Assembly (NCBI GenBank): GCA_030524425.1
Contig: JAUNGN010000006.1
Span: 46,616 to 110,615, forward strand
Source: Clostridia bacterium
GTDB taxonomy: Bacteria > Bacillota > Clostridia > Lachnospirales > CAG-274
Length of the DNA: 64,000 nucleotides
Reading direction: 5' to 3'
The translations under genes and the position numbers were made by a program. Positions 35,737 through 44,466 of the stretch are shown piece by piece (position 1 is the stretch's first letter; each line of letters opens with the position of its first letter). A model generated the notes under the pieces. That model did not search any database. It was not told where the DNA came from and saw only the letters and a list, made by a program, of their open reading frames with translations.

Positions 35737-36756
35737 TTATAAACCTTTGCCAAAGGCTATTAAATCATCAAGAACCTTTGCAGCAGCACCGCTGTCAATG
35801 GATTCCCCGGCTTTTTTTATACCCTCAGACATGGTTTCTGCAATACCTGCAACATAAATTGCGGCACCTGCGTTAAGGAGAACAATATCTCTTTTAGGTC
35901 CTTTTACACCTGATAAAATTTCGTTGGTTATTTTAGCATTTTCGGTACAATTGCCTCCTTTAATATCATCAGCATCAACTGTAGGTATGCCAAAGTCTTC
36001 CGGTTTAATGTTATAAGTAACAACCTTATTGTCCTTTATTTCTGAAATGCGGGTTGTGCCTGTATTGGTTATTTCATCCATTGAACCGTTACCGCAGGCA
36101 ACAATGGCCCTTTCGACTCCCATGGCAAGCATAGCTTTTGCCAATGGTTCTGTAAGTTTTTCGCTATAAACGCCAATTACGGCGCCCTTTGCATTGCTGG
36201 GGTTAGATATTGGACCTAAAATATTGAATATTGTTCTTATACCCATATCCTTTCTTGCCTGACCGACATTTTTCATTGCTTTATTGAAAATTTGGGCAAA
36301 CATAAACCCCATACCAACATCTTCTATACATTTTTCTACCTTATCGGCTTCAAGCATAATATTAATACCGAGAGCCTCAAGTACATCTGCAGCACCGCTT
36401 CTGCTTGAAATAGCTCTGTTTCCGTGCTTTGCTATGGGAACGCCTGCACCTGCAGCCACAAAAGCCGATGTGGTTGAAATATTAAAGGTACTGGCACCGT
36501 CACCGCCGGTGCCCACAAGGTCAATATAATTTATATTTGTTTTAGGCTTTACATGGTCTGCAAGCTCTTGCATTACAGTTGCACATCCTGTAATTTCGTC
36601 AATTGTTTCTCCTTTTATTCTAAGTGCTGTGAGAAAGCTGCCTAGCTGTGCCTGTGTGGCTTCGCCGCTAAGCATTATTCGCATAACTTCTTTAGCTTCG
36701 TTAAGGCTTAGATTTTCTCCCGATACAACTTTGTTAATGGCTTCTTTCATATTCAT
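35737..36756 (-). CDS. trpD: Anthranilate phosphoribosyltransferase
   Basis: A 339-residue enzyme of the nucleoside-phosphorylase-type PRT family. 'DLVGTGGDGASTFNISTTSA', 'KHGNRAISSRSGAADVLEAL' and 'GPISNPSNAKGAVIGVYSEK' are the PRPP and anthranilate binding motifs. It transfers phosphoribose to anthranilate in tryptophan synthesis. No other trp gene is nearby, whereas most Firmicutes keep trpEGDCFBA together; either the rest lies elsewhere or the protein serves another PRPP reaction. Ribosome binding site GGAG, 11 bases before ATG. Confidence 0.93.
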   Translation of the reverse strand: MNMKEAINKVVSGENLSLNEAKEVMRIMLSGEATQAQLGSFLTALRIKGETIDEITGCATVMQELADHVKPKTNINYIDLVGTGGDGASTFNISTTSAFVAAGAGVPIAKHGNRAISSRSGAADVLEALGINIMLEADKVEKCIEDVGMGFMFAQIFNKAMKNVGQARKDMGIRTIFNILGPISNPSNAKGAVIGVYSEKLTEPLAKAMLAMGVERAIVACGNGSMDEITNTGTTRISEIKDNKVVTYNIKPEDFGIPTVDADDIKGGNCTENAKITNEILSGVKGPKRDIVLLNAGAAIYVAGIAETMSEGIKKAGESIDSGAAAKVLDDLIAFGKGL

Positions 36757-36909
36757 AATAATTTATTCTCCTTTAAAACTTTAATCAGCTAAATTGATTT
36801 TATCACTTATTTAATATAAGTTCAATATTTTTTTTATTTTTATTCTAAAATTCAGTACGGCAGAATAAAATAAATAAGTAACAAGTGAACTTATGAAGGG
36901 AGTACAAAA

Positions 36910-37530
36910 ATGGAAAACAGTAATACACAAAATAACTACATAATTCTCAGCGGTCAGATAGTATCGGATTTTACCTACAGTCATCAGGTATACGGAGAGG
37001 CATTTTACAGCTTTTTGCTCTGTTCAAAGAGATTAAGTGATACTTATGATACATTGCCGGTAACAATATCAGAAAGACTGTTAATTGATATAGAAGCTAA
37101 AACAGGAAGTTTTATAACAGTAACGGGTCAGCTGCGTTCTTATAATAATTATTCAGATGGTAAAACTCATCTTATTCTTACGGTGTTTGCAAAGGATATA
37201 TCCATAAATGAAGAAAAAACAAAGGATATTAACAATATTCAGCTTAATGGCTTTATATGTAAACCTCCTATTTACAGAACAACTCCCTTCGGCAGACAAA
37301 TTGCAGATATTTTACTTGCAGTAAACAGGGCATATAATAAATCTGATTATATACCTATTATATGCTGGGGCAGAAACGCACTCTATGCTTCAAATATGGA
37401 AGTGGGAAGCAATATTTTAATAACAGGAAGAATGCAGTCCAGAAACTATCAAAAAAAGATATCAGATAATGAAATAATAGAAAAAACGGCTTATGAAATT
37501 TCCGTGTCAAAAATTGAAAAGTTGAATTAA
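36910..37530 (+). CDS. SSB-like protein with two tandem OB folds
   Basis: A 206-residue protein. The second half (~105-205) is a clear single-stranded DNA-binding OB fold: 'NGFICKPPIYRTTPFGRQIA', 'DILLAVNRAYNKSDYIPIIC' then WGRNALYAS and ILITGRMQSRNYQK. The first half (~8-100) repeats the same plan in diverged form ('YIILSGQIVSDFTYSHQVYG', 'ITVTGQLRSYNNYSDGKT'). There is no acidic C-terminal tip as in canonical SSB, so it is unlikely to be the essential replication SSB. Such two-OB proteins occur in Clostridia; function is not established. GGGAG site before the ATG. Confidence 0.8.
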   Translation: MENSNTQNNYIILSGQIVSDFTYSHQVYGEAFYSFLLCSKRLSDTYDTLPVTISERLLIDIEAKTGSFITVTGQLRSYNNYSDGKTHLILTVFAKDISINEEKTKDINNIQLNGFICKPPIYRTTPFGRQIADILLAVNRAYNKSDYIPIICWGRNALYASNMEVGSNILITGRMQSRNYQKKISDNEIIEKTAYEISVSKIEKLN

Positions 37531-37620
37531 TTATCAATAAAGTTGACAAATAGTTTAAAATAGGTTATTATAATTATTGTAATTGATGTTTACTGTCACT
37601 GATATGAAAGGAGAATACAT

Positions 37621-37824
37621 ATGAAAAGCGAATTATATGTTCAGTTTAAGGGAAACAGTGTAGACACAAAGACATTAGTTGAAATGGCTAAGGAAATTTG
37701 GAAGTCAGATGGTAATAAGGTTAAGGATTTAGCTACTATTGAGCTTTATTATAAGCCTGAGGAAGGCAGATGCTATTATGTATTTAATGGCGAAGGCTCA
37801 GATGACAGCTTTTTTGAAATTTAA
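37621..37824 (+). CDS. Small DUF6465-like protein
   Basis: A 67-residue protein, beginning 'MKSELYVQFKGNSVDTKTLV' and ending in an acidic/aromatic tail. The alternating strand-helix-strand pattern and the YYKPEEGRCYYV segment match the small clostridial family I know as DUF6465; that family has no assigned function. AAGGAG precedes the ATG, and the gene has a promoter-like TTGACA just upstream (37542-37547) and its own terminator, so it is a separate transcription unit. Confidence 0.75.
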   Translation: MKSELYVQFKGNSVDTKTLVEMAKEIWKSDGNKVKDLATIELYYKPEEGRCYYVFNGEGSDDSFFEI

Positions 37825-37839
37825 TCTTCATTAGTACCG

Positions 37840-37872
37840 GAGCTTTTACGTGATGTAGAGGCTCTTTTTTTG
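37840..37872 (+). terminator. Terminator of the DUF6465 gene
   Basis: GAGCTTTTAC (37840-37849) pairs with GTAGAGGCTC (37855-37864), including G-U pairs, followed by a T run. Confidence 0.82.
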
Positions 37873-38156
37873 ACAATAATCTTATATTCAGATTTTGTAT
37901 TAAAATTTTTATTTCACTGTTCGATTAAGTAATCCGGGTAAATCAATTAAACATTTATCACATATTCCTCTTTTAAAATCTGTGCAATATTAACAAATAT
38001 ACAAAAAAATATTTTTTATTAAAGGAAATTTATTAATATTGTAGAATATAAATATTTATAAGACTCAAAAATATTGTAAAAAAGCATTATAAGCTTTTGG
38101 TATTTTTAATTATTATAGTCTAAAATGTATAAATTTATTATTTGGGGTGATTATTT
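37873..38156 (+). other. AT-rich leader region before the EF-G paralogue
   Basis: No gene is supported. Several A/T runs and -10-like boxes are present, but none has a convincing -35. The ribosome binding site TGGGGTG lies 7 bases before the ATG. Confidence 0.45.
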
Positions 38157-40241
38157 ATGAGGAATTATTCAGCGGATCAAATTAGAAACGTGGCTGTCCT
38201 TGGCCACAGCGGATGTGGTAAAACAACAATCGTTGAGGCTTGTTTACATGTCAGCGGTGGCTCTAAGAGATTTGGAAGAATTGAAGAAGGTAATACAGTA
38301 AGTGATTATGATGCAGAGGAAATTAAGAGAAAAGTTTCCATTAGTTCATCAATTATTCCTGTTGAGTGGCTTGATGAAAAGATTAACTTTATTGATACTC
38401 CCGGTTATTTTGACTTTGTAGGTGAGGTTAAAGAGGCTTTAGCTGTAGCTGATCTTGCCCTTATTGTAGTAGATGGCAAGTCAGGTGTGCAGGTAGGTAC
38501 CGAAAAGGCATGGGAAATGGCAACGGAAGCCAATGTTCCAAAAATGATTATTGTAAATGGCATGGATGATGAAAATGCAAGCTGGGGTGATGTTTGTGAA
38601 GCATTAAAGCAGACCTTTGGCAAGAGCATTGCACCTATTCAGGTACCTTTTTATGAAGACGGCAAATACATAGGCTTTGTTAATGCAATCAGAAGAAAGG
38701 CAAGGAAGTTTGAAAATGGTCTTGTTGAGCCTTGTGAAATGCCTTCAGGTATGGAGGATGAGGTTGAATCAATCAGAAATATGATTGAAGAGGCTGTTGC
38801 TGAAACAGATGACGAATTAATGGAAAAGTTTTTCGCTGAGGAAAGCTTTACTGAAGATGAAATTCATAAAGGTTTAAATATTGGTATTATTGATGGTTCA
38901 GTTACTCCTGTTATTTCAAGTTCTGCTGTTAATACTCTTGGTATAAGAGTATTAATGAACTCTATTAACAAGTTTCTGCCTCCTACTAACAAGGTAAGAC
39001 CTACTATGGAGGCAATTAATCCTAAGACTGATGATGTTGTTGAAATTAATTGTGATGAGGCAGAGCCTGCATCTGCATTTGTATTTAAGACAATTTCTGA
39101 CCCTTATGTTGGACGTTTAAGCATATTTAAAGTTTGCAGCGGTGTTATTAAGAAAGATATGATGCTTAAAAACGTAAATAAGAATATTGCGGAAAAGATT
39201 GGCAAGATTTACGTAATAAGAGGTAAGGAACAGATTGAAATTGACAGACTTAATGCAGGTGATATAGGTGCTGTTGCGAAACTTCAGAATACAAGTACTA
39301 ATGATACATTAGCTTCTGCCGACAGACCTGTTCAGATGACTTCTATTGAGTTCCCCACACCATATCTTTCAAAGGGTATTACACCTAAGACAAAGGGTGA
39401 TGAGGACAAGCTGGCAGGTGCTGTTGCTAAGATGCTTGAAGAAGATAAGACTCTTGCATTTAAGGTTGATAAGGAAACAAAGCAGTCAGTAATTTCAGGT
39501 ATCGGAGAATCTCATATTGACGTATTTGTTAATAAGTTAAAGAGTAAGTATAAGATTGATGTTGACCTTTCCGAGCCGATTATTCCTCACAGAGAAATGA
39601 TTAAGAGTAAAGAACAGGTAAGATATAAGCATAAGAAGCAGTCAGGCGGCGGCGGACAGTACGGTGATGTTGAAATCGTATTTGAGCCAAGCGGAGATTT
39701 AACAACTCCTTATATATTTGAGGAGGAAATCTTTGGCGGTGCTGTTCCTAAGCAGTACTTCCCTGCTGTTGAAAAGGGATTACAGGAATGTGTTAAGGCT
39801 GGTCCTTTGGCAGGTTATCCTGTAGTGGGTATTAAGGCGACTCTTGTAGACGGCTCTTATCACCCTGTTGATTCAAACGAAGTTTCATTTAAGATGGCAG
39901 CTATCGGTGCTTTTAAGGAAGCTTTCAAGAAGGCTAAGTCTGCAATTATGGAGCCTATTAACACGGTTGAAGTTGTTGTTCCTGACAGCTACACAGGTGA
40001 TGTAATGGGCGATTTAAATAAGAGAAGAGGACGTATACTTGGTATGGAAGCAAAGTATGGAAAGCAGCATATTACTGCTGAAGTTCCTGCTTATGAAATG
40101 ATTAAGTATGCTACTGATTTAAGAAGTATGACTCAGGGCAGAGGCGATTTTACTATGGAATTTGCACGCTTTGAAGAAGCCCCTCACGATGTTCAGGCGC
40201 ATGTAATTGCTAAGAGAAAGGAATTAGTAGAGGGTAAGTAA
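38157..40241 (+). CDS. EF-G-like translational GTPase (FusA paralogue)
   Basis: A 694-residue protein with all EF-G domains: GTPase (~1-270), domain II (~300-380), III, IV (~480-600, 'QYGDVEIVFEPSG') and V. G1 is GHSGCGKTT. G3 reads DTPGYFDF where canonical EF-G has DTPGH, so the catalytic His is Tyr; this is known for the EF-G-like subgroup. G4 reads NGMD instead of NKxD, losing the Lys that contacts guanine; I find this odder. The subgroup's role is unclear (not simply translocation). It is monocistronic, with a strong terminator. Canonical fusA is presumably elsewhere. Confidence 0.88.
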   Translation: MRNYSADQIRNVAVLGHSGCGKTTIVEACLHVSGGSKRFGRIEEGNTVSDYDAEEIKRKVSISSSIIPVEWLDEKINFIDTPGYFDFVGEVKEALAVADLALIVVDGKSGVQVGTEKAWEMATEANVPKMIIVNGMDDENASWGDVCEALKQTFGKSIAPIQVPFYEDGKYIGFVNAIRRKARKFENGLVEPCEMPSGMEDEVESIRNMIEEAVAETDDELMEKFFAEESFTEDEIHKGLNIGIIDGSVTPVISSSAVNTLGIRVLMNSINKFLPPTNKVRPTMEAINPKTDDVVEINCDEAEPASAFVFKTISDPYVGRLSIFKVCSGVIKKDMMLKNVNKNIAEKIGKIYVIRGKEQIEIDRLNAGDIGAVAKLQNTSTNDTLASADRPVQMTSIEFPTPYLSKGITPKTKGDEDKLAGAVAKMLEEDKTLAFKVDKETKQSVISGIGESHIDVFVNKLKSKYKIDVDLSEPIIPHREMIKSKEQVRYKHKKQSGGGGQYGDVEIVFEPSGDLTTPYIFEEEIFGGAVPKQYFPAVEKGLQECVKAGPLAGYPVVGIKATLVDGSYHPVDSNEVSFKMAAIGAFKEAFKKAKSAIMEPINTVEVVVPDSYTGDVMGDLNKRRGRILGMEAKYGKQHITAEVPAYEMIKYATDLRSMTQGRGDFTMEFARFEEAPHDVQAHVIAKRKELVEGK

Positions 40242-40272
40242 TCCGGTTTTCTCATTTTTTGTTTCTTTTCTT

Positions 40273-40316
40273 AAAATACCCCCATATAGCTTATGCTGTA
40301 TGAGGGTATTTTTTTA
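40273..40316 (+). terminator. Terminator of the EF-G paralogue gene
   Basis: AAAATACCCCCATATAGC pairs with GCTGTATGAGGGTATTTT around TTAT, followed by a T run. The A run on the left also serves as a U tract for the minus-strand ORF behind it. Confidence 0.88.
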
Positions 40317-40351
40317 TGGCATTATGATAAGCAAAAAAGATTTTTTATTTG

Positions 40352-40819
40352 TTATAATCTGAATTCATATTCCCAATACATTATCACGCCTAATATTATA
40401 AAAATATAGGGCTTGTCACTGATTATATAAAAAATGATATTTCCGTTTGCACAAGCATAGTGAAGTATCATCATCAATATGTAAAATATAATTCCAATTA
40501 CAGATATCAGTATAAATACCATAGGAGGAATTTTTGTTATAAGCTTTATTATATATTTGTCTGCAATAATTGCTAACAATCCTCTGACAGAAAAATACAG
40601 ACAGGCAATAACATTTTTTGTTAGTAAAACTATATTCCTTTGTATTGTCAATTGCAGTATCACCCATATTAATATGTTATTTATTAAGTAACCAAATAAC
40701 AAAAGTAAAATCATAATCCTATAATAAGTAAATTTTTTTAATTTTGTTCTTATCTCTATTATTGATAAATTATGTAACAGATTTAAAATACTGCGGTAAA
40801 ATTTAATATAACATAACAA
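40352..40819 (-). CDS. Putative small membrane protein of unknown function
   Basis: A 155-codon ORF with about four hydrophobic segments (residues ~35-60, 65-85, 95-120, 130-150), rich in Ile and Leu. I do not recognise it. No good ribosome binding site is seen ahead of the first ATG (40819), codon use follows the high AT of the region, and the DNA lies in an accessory-looking patch. It may be a genuine but diverged membrane protein or the remnant of one. A shorter overlapping ORF on the same strand (40416-40667) is less protein-like. Confidence 0.4.
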   Translation of the reverse strand: MLCYIKFYRSILNLLHNLSIIEIRTKLKKFTYYRIMILLLLFGYLINNILIWVILQLTIQRNIVLLTKNVIACLYFSVRGLLAIIADKYIIKLITKIPPMVFILISVIGIIFYILMMILHYACANGNIIFYIISDKPYIFIILGVIMYWEYEFRL

Positions 40820-41197
40820 TGGTTTGTTAATTTAATTGCTTTTTTGTTTATATTATTAAAATTATTAATAATATAATATACAGTAAATGTTATACATAAT
40901 ATTATAATTGATTGGCAGATTGGTATATTAACAAATGTAAGTTTAAAGTTTAGGCAATTATATTATATATAATGAGATTTTTTAAAAATATAAAAATTTT
41001 TTATCAAATTTACTTTCATTATCTTAGACTGTTAAAATAAGCATAATCATAAATATTATCTTTATTAATATTTGATTAAGCTAATGTTTTATTGTCTAAA
41101 ATTATAGTTGTATCCCAACTTGTTTTAACCATAATCATATAGAATAAATTTTGTCAATTGCACTTATAAATAATTCTTATAAATGCTTAAGAATTAA
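40820..41197. other. Very AT-rich gap before the BlaI-type gene
   Basis: No gene, RNA or clear repeat can be supported. Base composition is visibly more AT-rich than the flanking core genes, consistent with an acquired or decayed segment. Confidence 0.5.
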
Positions 41198-41226
41198 TTG
41201 AAAAATATAAAAAAATGTCGTATAAT
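41198..41226 (+). promoter_or_regulatory. Promoter of the BlaI-type regulator
   Basis: TTGAAA (41198-41203), a 17-base spacer and TATAAT (41221-41226). Confidence 0.82.
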
Positions 41227-41235
41227 TTTGATAAA

Positions 41236-41252
41236 TTAGATAATATGTCTTA
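41236..41252. promoter_or_regulatory. Candidate BlaI-type operator (autoregulatory)
   Basis: TTAGATA-ATA-TGTCTTA is an imperfect 7-3-7 palindrome starting about 10 bases after the -10 box. Its right half is identical to that of the perfect palindrome at 42982-43002, upstream of a nearby secreted-protein gene. Confidence 0.65.
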
Positions 41253-41268
41253 TTAGGAGGGTGATAAA

Positions 41269-41655
41269 ATGTCTAAAAAAAAGGATATGTCAGAATCCGA
41301 ACTTGAAATTATGGGATTTCTATGGAAACAAAAAGAGGGTGTCGGTCTTAGAGAAATATGTGAATATTTTAACAGTAAAGAGAATAAGGGATGGAAACAG
41401 CAAACTGTCAGAGCCTTTTTATTAAGACTTAAAGATAAAGGCTATATAAATATTTATGTTGACACGGATACTAATAAATATATTTATTTACCTAAAAATT
41501 CAAAGGAAGAATATTTGCAGGAAATAACAAAAAAATTGTTAAACAAATTTTTTAATGGTTCAATACATGACTTTATGTCAGCCTTTACAGGAGGCAAAAA
41601 ACTTACAAATAATGAAGCAAAGCAGTTAAAAGCTTTTTTAGAGGAAGAAGAATGA
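41269..41655 (+). CDS. BlaI/MecI/CopY-family transcriptional repressor
   Basis: A 128-residue winged-helix protein. 'SESELEIMGFLWKQKEGVGL' and 'QQTVRAFLLRLKDKGYI' form the helix-turn-helix and wing; the C-terminal ~50 residues give the helical dimerisation part. Family members repress beta-lactamase, copper or other genes and are released when a membrane protease (BlaR1/MecR1) cuts them. AGGAGGG precedes the ATG. The stop overlaps the start of the next short ORF (ATGA), as in normal blaI-blaR pairs. It likely controls itself and the secreted-protein gene at 42192-42872 through shared operators. Confidence 0.87.
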   Translation: MSKKKDMSESELEIMGFLWKQKEGVGLREICEYFNSKENKGWKQQTVRAFLLRLKDKGYINIYVDTDTNKYIYLPKNSKEEYLQEITKKLLNKFFNGSIHDFMSAFTGGKKLTNNEAKQLKAFLEEEE

Positions 41656-41900
41656 TTGAGAAGTGTTATTCCTATTATGTCATTAACAGAAAGTGGAAAG
41701 TATTTTCTCTATTTATTACTGAAAATTCTACTCCTAAAGCACAAATGTTAATGTGTCTAAGCATATTAAGTATGGCAGCAGTGGCTGTAAAGTGGAGGTA
41801 TATAATGCCAAAAATGCTTAAAATGCGGAACTTAGTTATGGAAACAAAAATAAATTCTTATACTTATTTAGTTTGTTCCCATAAAATATTATATACGTGA
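41652..41900 (+). pseudogene. Short remnant at the BlaR1/MecR1 position
   Basis: An 82-codon ORF overlapping the repressor gene by ATGA, where a full BlaR1/MecR1 M56 protease of 350-600 residues is expected. It has one hydrophobic segment ('KAQMLMCLSILSMAAVAVKW') followed by a basic stretch, loosely like the membrane part of M56 proteins, but no HExxH motif and no sensor domain. A terminator-like hairpin follows closely. I read it as a truncated or internally deleted sensor gene. It could instead be an unrelated small membrane protein. Confidence 0.5.
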
Positions 41901-41940
41901 TATTTCTTTTTTTGTATACTAAATAAAAACAGTCATAAAA

Positions 41941-41999
41941 AACTGACCTCCAATCCTTATATTTTTTGAGTCTAACTTTTGGGGGTCAGTTCAGTTTTT
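41941..41999 (+). terminator. Terminator-like hairpin (ACTGACCTCCAA type, copy 1)
   Basis: AACTGACCTCCAA (41941-41953) pairs with TTGGGGGTCAGTT (41979-41991), the one mismatch being G-U in plus-strand RNA, followed by a T run. A related hairpin stands at 62043-62086. Confidence 0.75.
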
Positions 42000-42001
42000 T
42001 A

Positions 42002-42191
42002 TATGTCGTGATTTTTATTTTAATATTATAGCTAAACAGTTAAATGTAATAAATACATAATATGCTATTGTTAAATTCACTTATTTTTTGTTATATATCT
42101 AACAATAAAAATTACAGCTGCTATGATTACAATATTTTTTAATATTGATAAAACAAGGACTATTGTTGGAAGTATATCTATATACATAATA
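42002..42191. other. AT-rich gap
   Basis: No supported gene. It lies at the 3' side of the minus-strand secreted-protein gene and holds no strong hairpin. Confidence 0.4.
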
Positions 42192-42872
42192 TTAGTTACT
42201 TAGTTCGTAGCAAACCCAAATTTGATTTGTACTGGTACCTTTGCCATAAATCCAAGTTTTTGGATAGTAATTTAAGTTTACGTCAGCTAAACTTGCTTTT
42301 AATGATACATGTCCTTCAGCAGCTAAATCATATCCAGTACTTAATGTAAAATCAAAACTAGAACTTGAAATTGAATAAGTTTGAGGTGGTGTTGCTGTTA
42401 TGCTGGCATTAGTACCCTTTATATCTGATACAAGACCATTTGTAATTTTATTTATTTTGTATGTTGTTTTTGTTACGATTTTTCCTCCAAGTATCTTATC
42501 AATATTATTATATGTTATGGTTGTAGTATAGGTTTTTCCTTCTTCAACTGTTTTCGCAGAGCTAGACCATCGTTTATTGGCTACAGGATTTCCAGCTTCA
42601 TCTGATTCATAACTAAAAATTTCTACAGTATAATCATTTCCGTTTGTTGTATAAGTTCTAATTATTTTTTCGTTTAATTTGATTTCAACCTTATTGCTAT
42701 TTAACAGGTTATCTGCATCTTCTAATTCTTCAAGAGATATATTATTTAGATAAGCCTGATTTTCACTATTAATATTTTCAGAAGCTAATGCAGGTGTTGC
42801 TAAATTTCCAATTACAATTGCTGATATAGTAAAAAGTTTTAAATCCAATAATCTTTTTTTCTTTTTTAACAT
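42192..42872 (-). CDS. Secreted protein of unknown function, putative BlaI-family target
   Basis: A 226-residue protein with a signal peptide: a Lys-rich start (MLKKKKRLLDLK), a hydrophobic core and a cut site near PALAS. The mature part is Ser/Thr-rich and looks beta-stranded, without cysteines that would form a cluster and without a known motif or wall anchor. I do not recognise the family. Upstream, a TTGACA promoter is followed by a perfect palindrome that matches the operator of the BlaI-type gene 1.3 kb away. It is thus probably repressed by that regulator, perhaps as part of a cell-envelope or antimicrobial response. No good ribosome binding site beyond GGGAG. Confidence 0.72.
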   Translation of the reverse strand: MLKKKKRLLDLKLFTISAIVIGNLATPALASENINSENQAYLNNISLEELEDADNLLNSNKVEIKLNEKIIRTYTTNGNDYTVEIFSYESDEAGNPVANKRWSSSAKTVEEGKTYTTTITYNNIDKILGGKIVTKTTYKINKITNGLVSDIKGTNASITATPPQTYSISSSSFDFTLSTGYDLAAEGHVSLKASLADVNLNYYPKTWIYGKGTSTNQIWVCYELSN

Positions 42873-42981
42873 TATAACACTCCCATATAATAAATTTTAA
42901 ATTATAAACAAAATTGTATATTATACATATTCTTAAGTTATTACATATGATATTTTCATATAATCATCCCCCCTCTGATCT

Positions 42982-43002
42982 ATTAAGACATATTGTCTTA
43001 AT
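42982..43002. promoter_or_regulatory. Perfect palindromic operator, BlaI type
   Basis: ATTAAGACA-TAT-TGTCTTAAT has 9-base perfect arms around a 3-base centre. It sits just downstream of the -10 region of the minus-strand promoter, so a bound repressor would block transcription of the secreted-protein gene. Confidence 0.75.
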
Positions 43003-43009
43003 TAATTAC

Positions 43010-43039
43010 AGCTTATCATAAATGATATATACTTGTCAA
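43010..43039 (-). promoter_or_regulatory. Promoter of the secreted-protein gene
   Basis: On the minus strand TTGACA (43034-43039) is followed after 18 bases by TAAGCT (43010-43015), a weak -10. Other -10 registers are possible. Confidence 0.5.
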
Positions 43040-43377
43040 CTACTTTTTGTAAAAAAATTAATATATATATTTGCAATATGTCCCCAATATTATGTAATCT
43101 CTTTATGTTAGACCTAATATCTTATATAGTTACGCTAAAAAAGCTAATATGGCAAAGGCTGAGTTTACAATTGAGGAACTCATTAGGGTATAAAATACAG
43201 GCACAGGCATAAAGAAATAAGGTAATATTTTAATGATTAAAAGCAGTTAAAAAAAACAGGGCATAATACCACTTTTTAACTTATTTTTCCTCCGCCTCTT
43301 GACCTATTCTTTTATAAATGATAAAATTAGGTAAATATGCAGTGAATTAATCCATGCTTATTATAAGAGGTGTAAAT
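43040..43377. other. Intergenic region with possible gene debris
   Basis: No intact gene. Around 43140-43190 a short open stretch encodes MAKAEFTIEELIRV then a stop, with a polar helical look, and may be decayed coding DNA. I could not tie it to a known family. Confidence 0.35.
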
Positions 43378-44463
43378 ATGAAAAATATAGGTATTATAGG
43401 TCTGGGACTTATCGGCGGTTCTTTGGCAAAATGTTTCAGGGATAAAATAGATGGAGTTAAAATTGCGGCAATGAACAGAAGCGAACAATCTTTAATTGAC
43501 GCTAAGGCTGACGGAGTAATTGACAACTACTCATTAACAGATATGTCAATATTTAAGGATTGTGATATTGTGTTTGTGTGCACATCTGTTGATAAAATTC
43601 CTGAATATGTGGAAAGGCTTTTGTCCTATATTAAAAAGGACTGCATAATTACGGATGTAGGCAGTACCAAAAAGATAATATACGATCAAATGCTTAAATT
43701 TGACAATATTAATTTTATAGGAGGTCATCCTATGGCAGGCTCAGAAAAAACGGGTTACAAGTCTGCCAAAGCACATCTTTTTGAAAATGCTTTTTATTTA
43801 CTTACACCTAATAAGTGGGTTTCAGAAAAAATGGTTGATGAAATGATTAGCCTTGTTAAGCTTATAGGTGCAACGCCTCTTGTGCTTGATCCTGACTGCC
43901 ACGATTATACTGTAGCAGCCATAAGTCATGTACCTCATATTATTGCATCTGCTCTTGTTAATACGGTAAAGGAGCTTGATGATGAAAATCATTATATGTA
44001 TTCTCTTGCGGCAGGCGGCTTTAAGGATATAACAAGAATAGCAAGTTCTTCGCCGGAGGTGTGGAGCAGTATATGCAGGGATAACAGAGATAAAATACTT
44101 AAGGTTCTTTGTAAGTTTAAGGAAAATATAAATAATATAGAAAAAGAGCTTACAAAAGAGGACAATCTTTATGACTTTTTTGATAAGGCAAGGGAATACA
44201 GAAATACATTTGCCAACAGAAACCCTATTACAACCTGTACACAGTATGAAATATATGTAGATATAACTGACCAGCCCGGAGCTATTTCAATAATATCCAC
44301 ATTATTGAGTGTTCATAATATTAACATTAAAAATATAGGTATTATAAATAACAGGGAGTATTCCGATGGTGTACTGCAGATTGTGTTCAGTGAGCCTGCT
44401 CATAAGGAAAATGCAATTGAAATTTTAGAAGCAAGAAATTATACGGTTTTGAATAAGGAGTAA
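43378..44463 (+). CDS. tyrA: Prephenate dehydrogenase with C-terminal ACT domain
   Basis: A 361-residue protein. The Rossmann loop GIIGLGLIGGSLAKCF opens the NAD domain; 'GGHPMAGSEKTGYKSAKAHL' and the downstream helical domain with SHVPHIIASAL and 'AAGGFKDITRIASSSPEVW' are typical of TyrA. Residues ~290-360 form an ACT domain (YVDITDQPGAISIIST) that usually gives tyrosine feedback. It makes 4-hydroxyphenylpyruvate from prephenate. The start at 43378 has AGAGGTG; the 43354 start lacks a site. aroA follows after 3 bases. Confidence 0.93.
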   Translation: MKNIGIIGLGLIGGSLAKCFRDKIDGVKIAAMNRSEQSLIDAKADGVIDNYSLTDMSIFKDCDIVFVCTSVDKIPEYVERLLSYIKKDCIITDVGSTKKIIYDQMLKFDNINFIGGHPMAGSEKTGYKSAKAHLFENAFYLLTPNKWVSEKMVDEMISLVKLIGATPLVLDPDCHDYTVAAISHVPHIIASALVNTVKELDDENHYMYSLAAGGFKDITRIASSSPEVWSSICRDNRDKILKVLCKFKENINNIEKELTKEDNLYDFFDKAREYRNTFANRNPITTCTQYEIYVDITDQPGAISIISTLLSVHNINIKNIGIINNREYSDGVLQIVFSEPAHKENAIEILEARNYTVLNKE

Positions 44464-44466
44464 ACA

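Noticed and set aside
40416..40667. An 83-codon minus-strand ORF inside the putative membrane protein region
   Set aside because: It is Tyr/Cys/Asn-rich, lacks hydrophobic or domain pattern and a ribosome binding site; the longer overlapping frame looks more like a membrane protein.
43140..43200. Short peptide frame MAKAEFTIEELIRV
   Set aside because: Only 14 codons, with no ribosome binding site and no recognised family; noted as possible debris only.
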